A stretch of 64,000 bases of DNA from JAIRNF01 sp031551125 (GCA_031551125.1 JAVBOB010000002.1:1-64000); one strand, 5' to 3'; shown: positions 7,954 to 17,488, counted from the first letter of the stretch. Program-made: numbers and translations. Notes: generated by a model from the letters alone, not told the origin.

Positions 7954-9558
7954 ATGGAAACAACGAAATACATATTTGTTACGGGTGGTGTAGCCTCTTC
8001 ACTGGGAAAAGGTATCATATCCGCATCGCTGGCAAGGCTGTTACAGTCACGTGGCTACTCGGTAACCATTCAGAAGTTAGACCCCTATCTTAACGTTGAT
8101 CCGGGAACGCTAAACCCATACGAACACGGAGAATGCTACGTTACAGAAGATGGCGCAGAAACCGACCTTGACTTAGGGCACTACGAACGCTTTTTGAACA
8201 CCTACACTTCACAAGCCAATAACGTTACCACGGGACGCATCTACCAGTCGGTTATAAATAAAGAGCGTAAGGGCGATTATCTGGGAAAAACAGTACAAAT
8301 TATTCCGCATATTACCGACGAAATTAAGCGACGCATTAAGCTTCTTGGGACTAAGCATAAGTTTGATGTAGTAATAACCGAAATAGGCGGAACAGTGGGT
8401 GATATTGAATCGCTGCCTTACATTGAGGCTGTTCGCCAGATGCGTTACGAACAAGGGCATGATAATTCGTTGGTTATTCACTTAACATACGTTCCCTATC
8501 TTGCTGCTGCAGGCGAGCTGAAAACCAAGCCAACCCAACACTCGGTAAAAGTATTGCTCGAAAATGGAGTTCAACCCGATGTGCTGGTGTTGAGAACAGA
8601 AAAAAGCCTATCTCTTGATATTCGCAAAAAGGTAGCGCTATTCTGTAACGTAGAAGGTGATGCGGTAATTGAATCTATTGATGTGCCTACCATATACGAA
8701 GTCCCTATTCGGATGAAGAGCGAGAAGCTCGACCAAATTGTACTTCGTAAGCTCAACCTTCCGGCAGGAAAAGAGCCCGAGCTGAAGGTTTGGACACAAT
8801 TCCTTGATAAAGTCAAAAACCCGAAAAAGGAAGTAAACATTTCGTTAGTCGGTAAGTACACCGAACTTCCTGATGCCTATAAATCAATCATAGAATCATT
8901 TGTACATGCTGGAGCAGCTAACGAGTGTAAGGTTCGGCTTAAGCTGATAAACTCCGAACGGCTAAACGATGCAAACGTTACCGAACTGCTTGGAGATACA
9001 AAAGGTGTTCTGGTAGCGCCGGGATTTGGCTCTAGAGGTATTGAAGGTAAGCTTACCGCCGTTAAGTATGCCCGTGAAAACAATATTCCTTTTTTAGGTA
9101 TATGCCTAGGTATGCAGTGTGCGGTAATTGAATTTGCTCGTAACGTTTTAGGTTTGGCCAATGCAAACTCAACCGAAATGGACCACGGTACTCCTCACCC
9201 CGTAATTGATTTAATGGAAGGGCAAAAAGGTGTGATGGAAAAAGGTGGTACCATGCGCTTAGGAGCATACTCCTGCCAGCTTAAAAACAAATCATTAGTA
9301 CACAGGGTATACAATCATGATGAAATTTCCGAGCGCCACCGTCACCGTTACGAGTTCAATAACATTTACCTCCCCGCTTTCGAAAAAGGAGGAATGGTTG
9401 CCAGCGGAATAAATCCGGACAGCCAGCTGACCGAAATAGTGGAAATACCCACACACAAGTGGTTTGTAGGTGTTCAGTTCCATCCCGAATATAAAAGCAC
9501 GGTACTGAATCCACACCCGTTATTTGTAGCATTTGTAAAAGCAGCTATCGAATCGTAA
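7954..9558 (+). CDS. pyrG: CTP synthase
   Basis: Converts UTP to CTP using ATP and ammonia drawn from glutamine. The N-terminal synthetase domain starts with YIFVTGGVASSLGKG (6-20), which contains the P-loop. It continues through the LDPYLNVDPGT and VGDIES motifs typical of the family. The C-terminal class I glutamine amidotransferase domain has the nucleophile Cys384 in GICLGMQ and the His-Glu pair in GVQFHPEY near residue 510. The length (534) is normal and no residue is missing. It is followed after 66 bp by yidC on the same strand. Confidence 0.97.
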   Translation: METTKYIFVTGGVASSLGKGIISASLARLLQSRGYSVTIQKLDPYLNVDPGTLNPYEHGECYVTEDGAETDLDLGHYERFLNTYTSQANNVTTGRIYQSVINKERKGDYLGKTVQIIPHITDEIKRRIKLLGTKHKFDVVITEIGGTVGDIESLPYIEAVRQMRYEQGHDNSLVIHLTYVPYLAAAGELKTKPTQHSVKVLLENGVQPDVLVLRTEKSLSLDIRKKVALFCNVEGDAVIESIDVPTIYEVPIRMKSEKLDQIVLRKLNLPAGKEPELKVWTQFLDKVKNPKKEVNISLVGKYTELPDAYKSIIESFVHAGAANECKVRLKLINSERLNDANVTELLGDTKGVLVAPGFGSRGIEGKLTAVKYARENNIPFLGICLGMQCAVIEFARNVLGLANANSTEMDHGTPHPVIDLMEGQKGVMEKGGTMRLGAYSCQLKNKSLVHRVYNHDEISERHRHRYEFNNIYLPAFEKGGMVASGINPDSQLTEIVEIPTHKWFVGVQFHPEYKSTVLNPHPLFVAFVKAAIES

Positions 9559-9624
9559 CACAGCTGAAACAATATAAAGTTAACAAGAATCCCCAACCAA
9601 GCTATTTTCAAACTTATATCATAA

Positions 9625-11529
9625 ATGGATAAAAATACCGTTATCGGACTGGTTTTAATTGGTGCCGTATTTATTGGTTTTGGAGTATATAACAACAAGC
9701 AGGCGGAGAAATATAACGAGGCACGAAAAACAGAAAGAGATTCACTAGCAAAAGTTGAAGCTGAACAAATGCTGGCTGCCCAGCAAGAAGCAAAACGTAC
9801 AGCCGATTCAACTGCTACAATCCAAGCCGATTCAACTACTGCACCCAGCAATATTTACTATTCAGCGGCTTTAAATACTGCGGCCTCAGCTTCTCAAGAT
9901 TTTTACACTATTGAAAACGAACTGCTGAAGCTAACCCTTACCAATAAAGGAGGACGGGTTTATTCTGCCGAACTAAAAGAATACAAAACCTACGACCAGC
10001 TACCTCTAATTTTACTCAATGGGGAAGAAAACAACTTCGCCATCAACTTTTTCACCAATCAACAGCTCTCTACTTCTGCATTTGCGTTTACCCCCGCATC
10101 AACAGAAACAAAGGTTGTAGTTTCAGAATCTGATACGCTAAAGCAGCTCTCTCTTCGTTTATACGTTGATAGCGTAAGCTACATTGAATACGTTTACGGC
10201 ATGCGCCCCAACAGCTATATGGTAGATATGAACGTAAACATGGTGGGCATGAACAAGCATATTGCGAAAAATGCCACAACCCTTGACCTGACATGGAACC
10301 AAAATGCACCGCAACAAGAAAAGGGCTTTACCAACGAAAACAATAATACTACAATTGCATATCGCTTCCCTAATAGCGATGTTGAACAGCTGAACGGAGC
10401 CGCAGAAGAAAAAGCGGAATCAGTAAAAACAAAAGTTGAATGGATAGCATTTAAACAACAGTTTTTTTCAACCATCCTTCTTTCAAAAGAACCATTTCTG
10501 GGAGCAGAGCTAAAGAGCAAAGCCTATCCGGAAGGGAACCCCAACCATTTGGTAAAGAATTTTTCGGCCACCATGCAGCTGCCCTACAATGGCAATGCAG
10601 AAACGCAATCATATCCGCTCAGTATCTACTTTGGTCCAAACGGATATAAGATGTTGAAGTCATTTGACCACGAGTTTGAACAGCTGGTTCCGCTTGGCGG
10701 TTGGGTGTTTGGTTGGGTAAACCGTTGGCTCATTATTCCGGTATTTGACTTCTTAAAAAAGTTTATCTCCAACTTTGGCCTAATTATTTTCATACTAACC
10801 ATTCTCATTAAGCTTATCACCTACCCGCTCACGCAAAAGTCGTACATATCATCTGCGAAAATGAAGGTGCTAAAGCCAGAGGTAGATAAAATAGCGGCTA
10901 AATACCCCAAAAAAGAAGACGCGCTGAAGAAACAGCAGGAAACAATGGCACTATACAAACGAACAGGCGTAAGCATGATGGGAGGTTGTATCCCCATGTT
11001 GCTACAGCTGCCCATTCTTATTGCCATGTATCGTTTCTTCCCGGCTTCTATTGAGCTACGCCAGCAAGGATTTCTATGGGCTGATGACCTTTCGTCATAC
11101 GATGCAATAGTGAACTTACCCTTCACCATTCCGTTTTATGGCAGCCATATAAGCCTCTTTACGCTACTGATGGCGGTTACCATGTTTATCACTACTAAAA
11201 CCAGCATGAGCCAGCAGCCCAGTAACCAGCAAATGCCCGGTATGAAATTTATGATGCTGTACTTCATGCCTATATTCTTGCTGTGTATTTTCAATAACCT
11301 ATCAAGCGGGCTAAGCTACTACTACTTCCTATCGAACCTTATAACTATTATCCAAACATGGATTATACGTAAGTATGTGGTGAATGAGGAATCACTTCTG
11401 GCAAAGATGAACGAACGTGCACAACAGCCTGTAAAAAAGTCAAAATTCCAGCAACGTTTGGAAGAAATGGCTAAAAAGCAGCAAGAGGTGCAACGTCAAA
11501 AACAGCAAGGCGCAAAGCGGAAGAAGTAA
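9625..11529 (+). CDS. yidC: Membrane protein insertase YidC
   Basis: Inserts and folds inner-membrane proteins, alone or with SecYEG. The 634-residue protein is the long gram-negative type. It has an N-terminal helix (about 5-22), a periplasmic beta domain (about 80-350) and the 60-kDa core with five helices from about residue 375 to 600. The core includes ITYPLTQKSYISSAKMK and the MMGGCIPMLLQLPILIAMY segment. The tail is lysine- and glutamine-rich, as in species where YidC binds the ribosome. Note the other Sec component, YajC, at the start of the window. A terminator follows. Confidence 0.96.
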   Translation: MDKNTVIGLVLIGAVFIGFGVYNNKQAEKYNEARKTERDSLAKVEAEQMLAAQQEAKRTADSTATIQADSTTAPSNIYYSAALNTAASASQDFYTIENELLKLTLTNKGGRVYSAELKEYKTYDQLPLILLNGEENNFAINFFTNQQLSTSAFAFTPASTETKVVVSESDTLKQLSLRLYVDSVSYIEYVYGMRPNSYMVDMNVNMVGMNKHIAKNATTLDLTWNQNAPQQEKGFTNENNNTTIAYRFPNSDVEQLNGAAEEKAESVKTKVEWIAFKQQFFSTILLSKEPFLGAELKSKAYPEGNPNHLVKNFSATMQLPYNGNAETQSYPLSIYFGPNGYKMLKSFDHEFEQLVPLGGWVFGWVNRWLIIPVFDFLKKFISNFGLIIFILTILIKLITYPLTQKSYISSAKMKVLKPEVDKIAAKYPKKEDALKKQQETMALYKRTGVSMMGGCIPMLLQLPILIAMYRFFPASIELRQQGFLWADDLSSYDAIVNLPFTIPFYGSHISLFTLLMAVTMFITTKTSMSQQPSNQQMPGMKFMMLYFMPIFLLCIFNNLSSGLSYYYFLSNLITIIQTWIIRKYVVNEESLLAKMNERAQQPVKKSKFQQRLEEMAKKQQEVQRQKQQGAKRKK

Positions 11530-11555
11530 TACTTCTGAAACGGCTTGTTTGAACA

Positions 11556-11585
11556 AAAGGCAAAGATTGCGAAGTCTTTGCCTTT
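11556..11585 (+). terminator. Rho-independent terminator after yidC
   Basis: Arms AAAGGCAAAGA (11556-11566) and TCTTTGCCTTT (11575-11585) enclose an 8-base loop, followed by a T run. It lies 26 bp after the yidC stop. Confidence 0.85.
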
Positions 11586-11674
11586 TTTTGTTACCGCGAG
11601 TAACTTCTTGCTCTACAACTTAGAGCAAACACAAGCTACTTTTACTACCCAGCATTGATTAACATACAAATTCA

Positions 11675-11703
11675 TTGCCATACCGTATTTTTTGCTAACT
11701 TTG
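11675..11703 (+). promoter_or_regulatory. Promoter for gyrB
   Basis: TTG at 11675-11677 and TAACTTTG at 11696-11703, 18 bp apart, fit the Bacteroidetes promoter consensus. They lie 33 bp before the gyrB start and just after the yidC terminator. Confidence 0.65.
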
Positions 11704-11736
11704 TATGTTTTTCATGAAACAACGTAAATACAGACA

Positions 11737-13716
11737 ATGACAGCAGAAGAATTAAAGCAAGCAGCAAGTTCATATTCAGCAGATAACATTCAGGTTTTGG
11801 AAGGCCTGGAAGCCGTTCGTAAACGCCCCTCCATGTATATTGGAGACATTGGATCTAGAGGGCTTCACCATTTGGTTTACGAGGTTGTGGACAACTCCAT
11901 TGACGAGGCACTAGCCGGTTACTGCAGCAATATTGAGGTAACCATTAACGAAGATAACTCGATAACCGTAGTCGACGATGGTCGCGGTATCCCCACAGGA
12001 ATAGTTGAAAAAGAAAATAAATCGGCACTAGAAGTAGTGTTAACCGTACTCCACGCAGGAGGTAAGTTTGACAAGAGTAACTACAAAGTATCCGGAGGTT
12101 TGCACGGTGTGGGAGTATCCTGCGTAAACGCTCTTTCTGATTACCTGAAAGTTGACGTTTACCGTGAAGGAATGCATTTCCAGCAAGAGTACAGCAAAGG
12201 AATTCCAAAGTACAGCGTAAGAGAGGTTGGACCAAGCGATAAAACAGGTACAACCATTACCTTTCACCCCGATGCTGAAATTTTCGCCACCGTTACAGAG
12301 TATAACTACGAAATACTTTCTTCTCGCCTTAGAGAGCTTGCCTTCTTAAATAAAGGCATTCGCCTTATCATTACCGATAAGCGTGAGAAGCTGGAGGAAG
12401 AAAACGGCAATGAAAGTACAACCTATCGTAGCGAAACGTTTTACTCCGAACAAGGCCTGTTGGAGTTTGCCCAGTTTCTTGATGCCAACCGTGAACGGTT
12501 GATTGAAAAGCCCATCTATCTTGAAACAGAAAAAGGCGGTATTCCTGTTGAAATTGCGATGCAGTATAATACCAGCTTCAACGAGAACGTTCACTCATAC
12601 GTAAATAACATTAACACCGTAGAAGGTGGCACACACCTTACCGGGTTTCGTCGCGGACTTACTCGTACATTGAAGAATTATGCCGAAAAAACAGGTATGC
12701 TCTCAAAGCTAAAGTTCGAAATTAACGGCGATGACTTCCGAGAAGGGTTAACGGCAGTAGTGTCCGTAAAGGTTGCCGAACCTCAGTTTGAAGGACAAAC
12801 CAAAACCAAGCTAGGTAACGGTGAAGTGTCGGCATCTGTTGACCAAGCGGTAAGCTCTGCCTTGGATAACTATTTAGAAGAAAATCCTAAAGATGCCAAG
12901 CTGATTATTGATAAGGTGATTTTAGCGGCAACCGCACGCCATGCTGCACGCAAGGCTCGTGAAATGGTTCAGCGTAAGAACGTACTATCAGGCTCAGGAC
13001 TTCCGGGTAAATTGGCCGATTGTTCTGACCGCGATCCTTCAAAATGTGAAATATACCTAGTTGAAGGGGACTCGGCAGGTGGAACGGCTAAGCAAGGTCG
13101 TGACCGTATGTTTCAAGCTATTCTTCCGCTCAGGGGTAAGATTCTGAACGTTGAAAAGGCTATGGAGCATCGTGTGTTTGAAAGTGAAGAAATTCGAAAC
13201 ATATACACTGCTTTAGGTGTAACTATTGGTACAGAAGAAGACAGCAAAGCGTTGAACATCGAGAAGCTTCGCTATCACAAGATAGTAATTATGACCGATG
13301 CCGATGTGGACGGAAGCCACATTGCTACGCTTATTATGACGTTCTTCTTCCGCCACATGACCGAACTGATTCGTAACGGATACCTGTACATTGCAACACC
13401 ACCCCTCTACCTTGTAAAAAAAGGAAAGGAAGAGCGCTACTGCTGGAACGAAGAAGAGCGCTTAACGGCTATTCAAGAAATAGGTAAGGGTAAGGATAGT
13501 GGTGTACACGTTCAACGCTACAAAGGTCTTGGAGAAATGAACGCCGAACAGCTATGGGAAACCACCATGAGCCCGGCAAACCGCATTCTCCGTCAGGTTT
13601 CAATAGATAATGCTGCCGAGGCCGATCGTATTTTTTCCATGCTAATGGGTGATGAAGTTCCGCCTCGCCGTGAATTTATTGAGACCCATGCCAAGTATGC
13701 TAACATTGATATTTAG
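11737..13716 (+). CDS. gyrB: DNA gyrase subunit B
   Basis: ATPase subunit of DNA gyrase, which introduces negative supercoils. The GHKL ATPase domain opens with LEGLEAVRKRPSMYIGD, carries EVVDNSIDEALAGY for nucleotide and Mg2+ binding, and has the GGLHGVGVSCVNALS loop. The Toprim domain has VEGDSAGG at about residues 441-448 and the acidic DADVDG motif at about 520. The C-terminus ends with the QRYKGLGEMNAEQLW segment. The opening residues and length (659) favour gyrase B over ParE. It is monocistronic, with a promoter and terminator on either side. Confidence 0.95.
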   Translation: MTAEELKQAASSYSADNIQVLEGLEAVRKRPSMYIGDIGSRGLHHLVYEVVDNSIDEALAGYCSNIEVTINEDNSITVVDDGRGIPTGIVEKENKSALEVVLTVLHAGGKFDKSNYKVSGGLHGVGVSCVNALSDYLKVDVYREGMHFQQEYSKGIPKYSVREVGPSDKTGTTITFHPDAEIFATVTEYNYEILSSRLRELAFLNKGIRLIITDKREKLEEENGNESTTYRSETFYSEQGLLEFAQFLDANRERLIEKPIYLETEKGGIPVEIAMQYNTSFNENVHSYVNNINTVEGGTHLTGFRRGLTRTLKNYAEKTGMLSKLKFEINGDDFREGLTAVVSVKVAEPQFEGQTKTKLGNGEVSASVDQAVSSALDNYLEENPKDAKLIIDKVILAATARHAARKAREMVQRKNVLSGSGLPGKLADCSDRDPSKCEIYLVEGDSAGGTAKQGRDRMFQAILPLRGKILNVEKAMEHRVFESEEIRNIYTALGVTIGTEEDSKALNIEKLRYHKIVIMTDADVDGSHIATLIMTFFFRHMTELIRNGYLYIATPPLYLVKKGKEERYCWNEEERLTAIQEIGKGKDSGVHVQRYKGLGEMNAEQLWETTMSPANRILRQVSIDNAAEADRIFSMLMGDEVPPRREFIETHAKYANIDI

Positions 13717-13727
13717 TGAATGAAGCG

Positions 13728-13764
13728 AACAACAGCTTGGAACAATATTTTCTATGCTGTTGTT
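13728..13764 (+). terminator. Possible terminator after gyrB
   Basis: AACAACAGC (13728-13736) pairs with GCTGTTGTT (13756-13764), followed by TTATTAT. The loop is long (19 bases), so the call is moderate. Confidence 0.5.
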
Positions 13765-13822
13765 TTATTATAAATAAAGCCTCCGCAGTGATTGCGTTTT
13801 ATAAACAAAAACCAATAAGAGA

Positions 13823-14725
13823 ATGAGTAAATACAAACAATCCTTACTTATTGCGTTGCTACTTTTGTTGCCGTTGGTAACAATGGCACAAATTCCGCCA
13901 ATTAAAGAAAAATCCGGTGTAACAACCATGACGAATAAACCCCAGAAAGCCGTACCCGTAGTTGTAGCTGATACGCTTACTGTTGAAGGAATTGGCGGGG
14001 AAGATGAAGATGAGGAAGAAATGATTCCTGCATCAGAAATATATCCTGAATGGTCTAACAGTAAGGTAAACCCGTACAATATAAAAATAGATAATAACAG
14101 TAGCGACTCCGTTTCTATTGATATGAGCGGCTTCTGTTTCCCATTACCAAAATTCTACAGGGTTAACTCCGAATTTGGAATGCGGCGCCGGAGACACCAT
14201 AACGGCATAGATCTCAAAGTTTACGTTGGCGATAGCGTAGTATGCGTTCTTGATGGTATGGTACGTATTGCAAAAAGTGCCAAAAGAGGCTACGGTAAGC
14301 ATGTAGTAGTTAGGCATAACAACGGGCTCGAAACTATATACGCCCACCTTAATGCAATCAACGTAACGGAAAACCAAATAGTAAAAGCCGGTGAGTTATT
14401 GGGAGAAGGTGGAAACACAGGTCGTTCTACGGGTCCTCACCTACATTTTGAAATACGCTATTTGGGACAACCCATGAACCCCCGTGATGTAGTAGACTTT
14501 AAAGAATTAGCATGCCATAGTGATACGCTGCTTCTTACAAAAAGTAACTTCTCTTACGTAAAAGAAGTAGAGAAAGGTAAGGTAGACGTGTACGTAGTAA
14601 GAAAAGGTGATACGCTAAGCGGTATTGCCCAGAAAACAGGAGTATCTGTTAGTCGTTTATGTGCGCTTAACAACATAAGCAAAACCAAAATACTTCAAAT
14701 AGGGCAACGAATTAAATGTAAGTAA
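13823..14725 (+). CDS. Secreted M23 metallopeptidase with LysM domain
   Basis: 300 residues. A signal peptide (SLLIALLLLLPLVTMAQ, about 7-23) and a linker precede an M23 (lysostaphin-type) zinc endopeptidase domain at about 110-230. It contains HHNGIDLKV (His and Asp ligands near 125-130), a GNTGRSTGPHLHFEIRY segment and the third ligand motif HLHFE. A C-terminal LysM domain (about 255-300, VRKGDTLSGIAQKTGVSV) binds peptidoglycan. All M23 metal ligands appear present, so it is probably an active murein hydrolase rather than an EnvC/NlpD-type inactive activator. It is monocistronic and has its own terminator. Confidence 0.92.
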   Translation: MSKYKQSLLIALLLLLPLVTMAQIPPIKEKSGVTTMTNKPQKAVPVVVADTLTVEGIGGEDEDEEEMIPASEIYPEWSNSKVNPYNIKIDNNSSDSVSIDMSGFCFPLPKFYRVNSEFGMRRRRHHNGIDLKVYVGDSVVCVLDGMVRIAKSAKRGYGKHVVVRHNNGLETIYAHLNAINVTENQIVKAGELLGEGGNTGRSTGPHLHFEIRYLGQPMNPRDVVDFKELACHSDTLLLTKSNFSYVKEVEKGKVDVYVVRKGDTLSGIAQKTGVSVSRLCALNNISKTKILQIGQRIKCK

Positions 14726-14740
14726 ACTTTACTTATAAAA

Positions 14741-14775
14741 AAAAAGGGCAGAACAAATATTGTTCCGCCCTTTTT
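14741..14775. terminator. Terminator after the M23 peptidase gene
   Basis: Arms AAAAAGGGCAGAACA (14741-14755) and TGTTCCGCCCTTTTT (14761-14775) pair with one mismatch around a 5-base loop, with A and T runs on the two sides. Confidence 0.85.
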
Positions 14776-14852
14776 ATTTTTAGCAATTCAAATAAAGTAT
14801 TCCTTATATAGTTAAATCAATATAATTTGACATATTATTTGTATCTTTGTGC

Positions 14853-15179
14853 ATGAGCTACTCCCTAGATTTTCGCCAACACGTTTTTAAGCTGAAGCAG
14901 CAAGAAAAGCTTACCTTTCAACAGGCAAGCGAGCGGTTTGGTATTCCGATCAGAACTCTTTTCAGGTGGCAACAGCGCATCGAGCCCAAAACCAAGCGCA
15001 ATAAGCCTTCCACCAAAGTTGACATGGAAGCCTTGCGGAAGGATGTTGAGCAACATCCCGACCGCTACCAATCCGAGAGAGCAAAGGCCTTTGGGGTTAG
15101 GCAAAGTACGATATGCTATGCGCTGAAGCGCTTAGGCGTGAGCAATAAAAAAAACGCTATTCCATCCAAAGGCAGATGA
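14853..15179 (+). CDS. IS630 transposase, first frame (DNA-binding part)
   Basis: Starting at the ATG at 14853, this frame encodes MSYSLDFRQHVFKLKQ, then a helix-turn-helix (LTFQQASERFGIPIRTLFRWQQ) and a second helix-turn-helix region ending FGVRQSTICYALKRLGVS. This is the normal N-terminal half of small IS630 transposases. The frame then reads an A8 run (15147-15154) and stops at 15179 after an out-of-frame tail (NAIPSKGR). An upstream TTG at 14847 is a less likely start. Confidence 0.8.
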   Translation: MSYSLDFRQHVFKLKQQEKLTFQQASERFGIPIRTLFRWQQRIEPKTKRNKPSTKVDMEALRKDVEQHPDRYQSERAKAFGVRQSTICYALKRLGVSNKKNAIPSKGR

Positions 15180-15681
15180 GCTCGCCCGGTTTCGCTTTCA
15201 GCTTCAGCTGCTGCGGTACGAGTTCATCGACCACCGCCCTATTGTCTACCTGGATGAAAGCGGCTTTGCCGTAGATGCTCCCAGAGACAGGGGGTACAGC
15301 CCAAAGGGGGAAAAGTGCTATGCCGGCAAAGACTGGCACGCCAGGGGAAGGGTTAACGCGATCGGAGCCATTACCGGCTTCAAGCTCATCAACGTATGCC
15401 TATTCCACTGCAACATCAATGCCGATGTGTTTTACGCCTGGCTTACCCGGCAGCTCCTTCCGAACGTCCCCAAGAATTCCGTCATTGTGCTGGATAATGC
15501 TACCTTTCACAAGCGAAGCGATGCCTTGCTTGCGGTACAGCAGCAGGGGCATACGCTGCTGTTTCTCCCTCCCTACTGCCCCGACTTAAACCCGATCGAA
15601 AAGAAATGGGCGCAAGCCAAAAGCCGTAGACGCAAGCTGGGATGCTCGGCAGAAGAACTTTTTATTTACTCAAATATATGA
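15148..15681 (+). CDS. IS630 transposase, second frame (DDE catalytic part)
   Basis: After the A8 run the frame shifted by one base reads KKTLFHPKADELARF. It continues with the catalytic domain: IVYLDESGFAVDAPR (first Asp-Glu region), VIVLDNATFHKRSDALL (second Asp) and LLFLPPYCPDLNPIEKKWAQ (DDE Glu). It ends at 15681. No start codon is needed if the two halves are joined by slippage. One A fewer would give a single uninterrupted 275-residue transposase. All three catalytic acids appear intact, so the element may be functional through programmed slippage, or may be a young pseudogene. Confidence 0.8.
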   Translation, partial: KKTLFHPKADELARFRFQLQLLRYEFIDHRPIVYLDESGFAVDAPRDRGYSPKGEKCYAGKDWHARGRVNAIGAITGFKLINVCLFHCNINADVFYAWLTRQLLPNVPKNSVIVLDNATFHKRSDALLAVQQQGHTLLFLPPYCPDLNPIEKKWAQAKSRRRKLGCSAEELFIYSNI

Positions 15682-15706
15682 CGATTTATTTTTATTTGAC
15701 TATACT

Positions 15707-17488
15707 TTAATCTTCCGAAAACTGGAGCAATATATCTCGGTAGGCAGCAAGTATGCGCGATTTTGACAAAAAACCAACATACTGCCCTTCATCATTCACA
15801 ACCGGAAGGTTCCATACGTTAGCCGATTCAAACTTTTCCAACACCACTTCAAGGTTGTCCTCATCGCTCACAAAAACGCTTATCGGAGTCATAAGAGTTT
15901 GAACAAATACGGTACTATATTGCTCCGGGTTGAACATTATTTTGCGAATATTATCAAGCAGCACAACCCCTACCAGCCTTCCGTTATAGTCTATCACCGG
16001 AAAAATATTTCGCTTCGATTTTGATATCGCCTTTACCAGCTTACCAAGCGAATCGGTTGGTTGTACCGTAATAAAATCCTTTTCTATTAAATCTCCAATC
16101 TTCAACAAAGTAAGCGCTGCCTTATCTTTATTATGCGTAATTAAATCACCCTGCAATGCCAAACGTTTGGTGTAAATTGAATTTTTCTCAAAAGCCCTTG
16201 TTGTTACAAATGCCGTAACCGCAGTAATAATTAACGGCATAAATAGCGTATATCCGCCTGTTATTTCGGCAATGAGGAATATTGCGGTAAGCGGAGCATG
16301 CATTACAGCGGCCATCATTCCTCCCATGCCTACCAGCGTAAAGTTCGCTTCAGGCACATCGTTAAAGAAACCCAGCTGGTTAATTAGTCGAGCAACAAAA
16401 AATCCGGCGACTCCACCCATAAAAAGTGTTGGTCCGAAAGTACCTCCTACCCCACCGCTTCCGTTGGTAACCGCCATTGCTACAACTTTAAAGAAAAGGA
16501 TAAGAAGTAGGTACACGAATATAAAGAAGTAGGAATCTTTCAGTCCAAAAAAGATACTGTTTGCAAAAACCTCATCAGAACGGTTGTTCAGCAAAGCGGT
16601 TATTATATCGTAGCCTTCCCCATATAAAGGCGGAATGAAGAAAATCAGTATCCCAAGCGTAACAGCACCTACTAACCACTTACGGTAAGGTCTGATAATT
16701 TTAGCCAACCTTGCTTCTATAGATAAGGTAGCACGTGTAAAGTAAAGAGCCGTAAAGCCACAAAAGATTCCCAAGAATATGTAGAAGGGAATGTTTTTCA
16801 TTGCAAACGCTTGGATAGCACCACTTGCAAAATCAACATCGGGACCTAGAAGCAGGTAAGAAATTCCGGTAGCCGAAACCGAAGCAACCAGTAAAGGAAC
16901 AATGGATGCAAGGGTAAGGTCGAGCATCAAAATTTCGAGCGTAAAGACAATACCCGCCATGGGCGCTTTAAAAATACCCGCTACAGCCCCAGCAGCACCA
17001 CAGCCCAAGAGTAAAGTAATTGTACGATAGTTGAGCTTAAAAAACTGTCCTATGGTTGAACCAATAGATGCCCCGGTAAGTACAATAGGCGCTTCGGCTC
17101 CCACAGAGCCCCCAAAACCAATAGTGAACGAACTTGCAATGATAGAAGTATAACAGTTATGCGGCTTTAGTTTAGACTTATTACGTGATATGGCGTATAG
17201 AACTTTTGTTATACCGTGCCCTATATCGTCTTTAATAAAGTAGCGAACTATAAGAATGGTAATGAGGATACCAATACCGGGATACGCAAGATAAAGTAAG
17301 CTGCCTTGACTTGCATTAAACCAGCTGGTAAGAAGATTCTTTACCAAGTGTATAGCATGCTTTAGCAACACCGCCGCTAAACCGCTTCCTATACCAACCA
17401 ACAGCGCAAGAAGAATAAGCTGATGCTGCTCACTAAGCAACATAAACCTACGAACCAACCGCTGAACTAACTGCTTTAACTTCTGCAT
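15707..17488 (-). CDS. ClC-type chloride channel/transporter with CBS domains
   Basis: A 593-residue voltage-gated-chloride-channel family protein. The membrane part (about 1-440) has the selectivity-filter segments in modified form: GFGGSVGAEAPIVLTGASIGS, where the Glu corresponds to the gating glutamate of GREGP, and GSGGVGGTFGPTLFMGG. Two C-terminal CBS domains (about 465-585) suggest nucleotide regulation. Whether it is a Cl-/H+ exchanger or a channel cannot be decided. The protein seems complete: it ends naturally in LLQFSED, with the stop codon only 2-4 bp from the IS630 end, so the insertion removed any downstream terminator but not coding sequence. Confidence 0.92.
   Translation of the reverse strand: MQKLKQLVQRLVRRFMLLSEQHQLILLALLVGIGSGLAAVLLKHAIHLVKNLLTSWFNASQGSLLYLAYPGIGILITILIVRYFIKDDIGHGITKVLYAISRNKSKLKPHNCYTSIIASSFTIGFGGSVGAEAPIVLTGASIGSTIGQFFKLNYRTITLLLGCGAAGAVAGIFKAPMAGIVFTLEILMLDLTLASIVPLLVASVSATGISYLLLGPDVDFASGAIQAFAMKNIPFYIFLGIFCGFTALYFTRATLSIEARLAKIIRPYRKWLVGAVTLGILIFFIPPLYGEGYDIITALLNNRSDEVFANSIFFGLKDSYFFIFVYLLLILFFKVVAMAVTNGSGGVGGTFGPTLFMGGVAGFFVARLINQLGFFNDVPEANFTLVGMGGMMAAVMHAPLTAIFLIAEITGGYTLFMPLIITAVTAFVTTRAFEKNSIYTKRLALQGDLITHNKDKAALTLLKIGDLIEKDFITVQPTDSLGKLVKAISKSKRNIFPVIDYNGRLVGVVLLDNIRKIMFNPEQYSTVFVQTLMTPISVFVSDEDNLEVVLEKFESANVWNLPVVNDEGQYVGFLSKSRILAAYRDILLQFSED

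Larger units (their letters stand above)
14807..15704 (+). mobile_element. IS630-family insertion sequence with TA target duplication
   Basis: The element spans about 14809-15702. It has imperfect inverted ends, TATAGTTAAATCAATATAA on the left and the complement of TTATTTTTATTTGACTATA on the right. TA flanks both sides (14807-14808 and 15703-15704), as expected for IS630/Tc1 target duplication. Inside lies a DDE transposase in two frames. At about 0.9 kb it is compact. The coding part is clearly richer in G+C than the host genes, a sign of recent arrival. The right end lies only 2-4 bp from the stop codon of the convergent ClC gene. Confidence 0.85.

Noticed and set aside
15275..15589. 104-residue ORF in the IS630 element
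   Set aside because: A third-frame shadow of the transposase catalytic half. The catalytic frame is the one starting after the A8 run.
14739..15710. Composite transposon or integron
   Set aside because: Only one IS with TA flanks is seen; no cargo gene, second IS copy or integrase is present.
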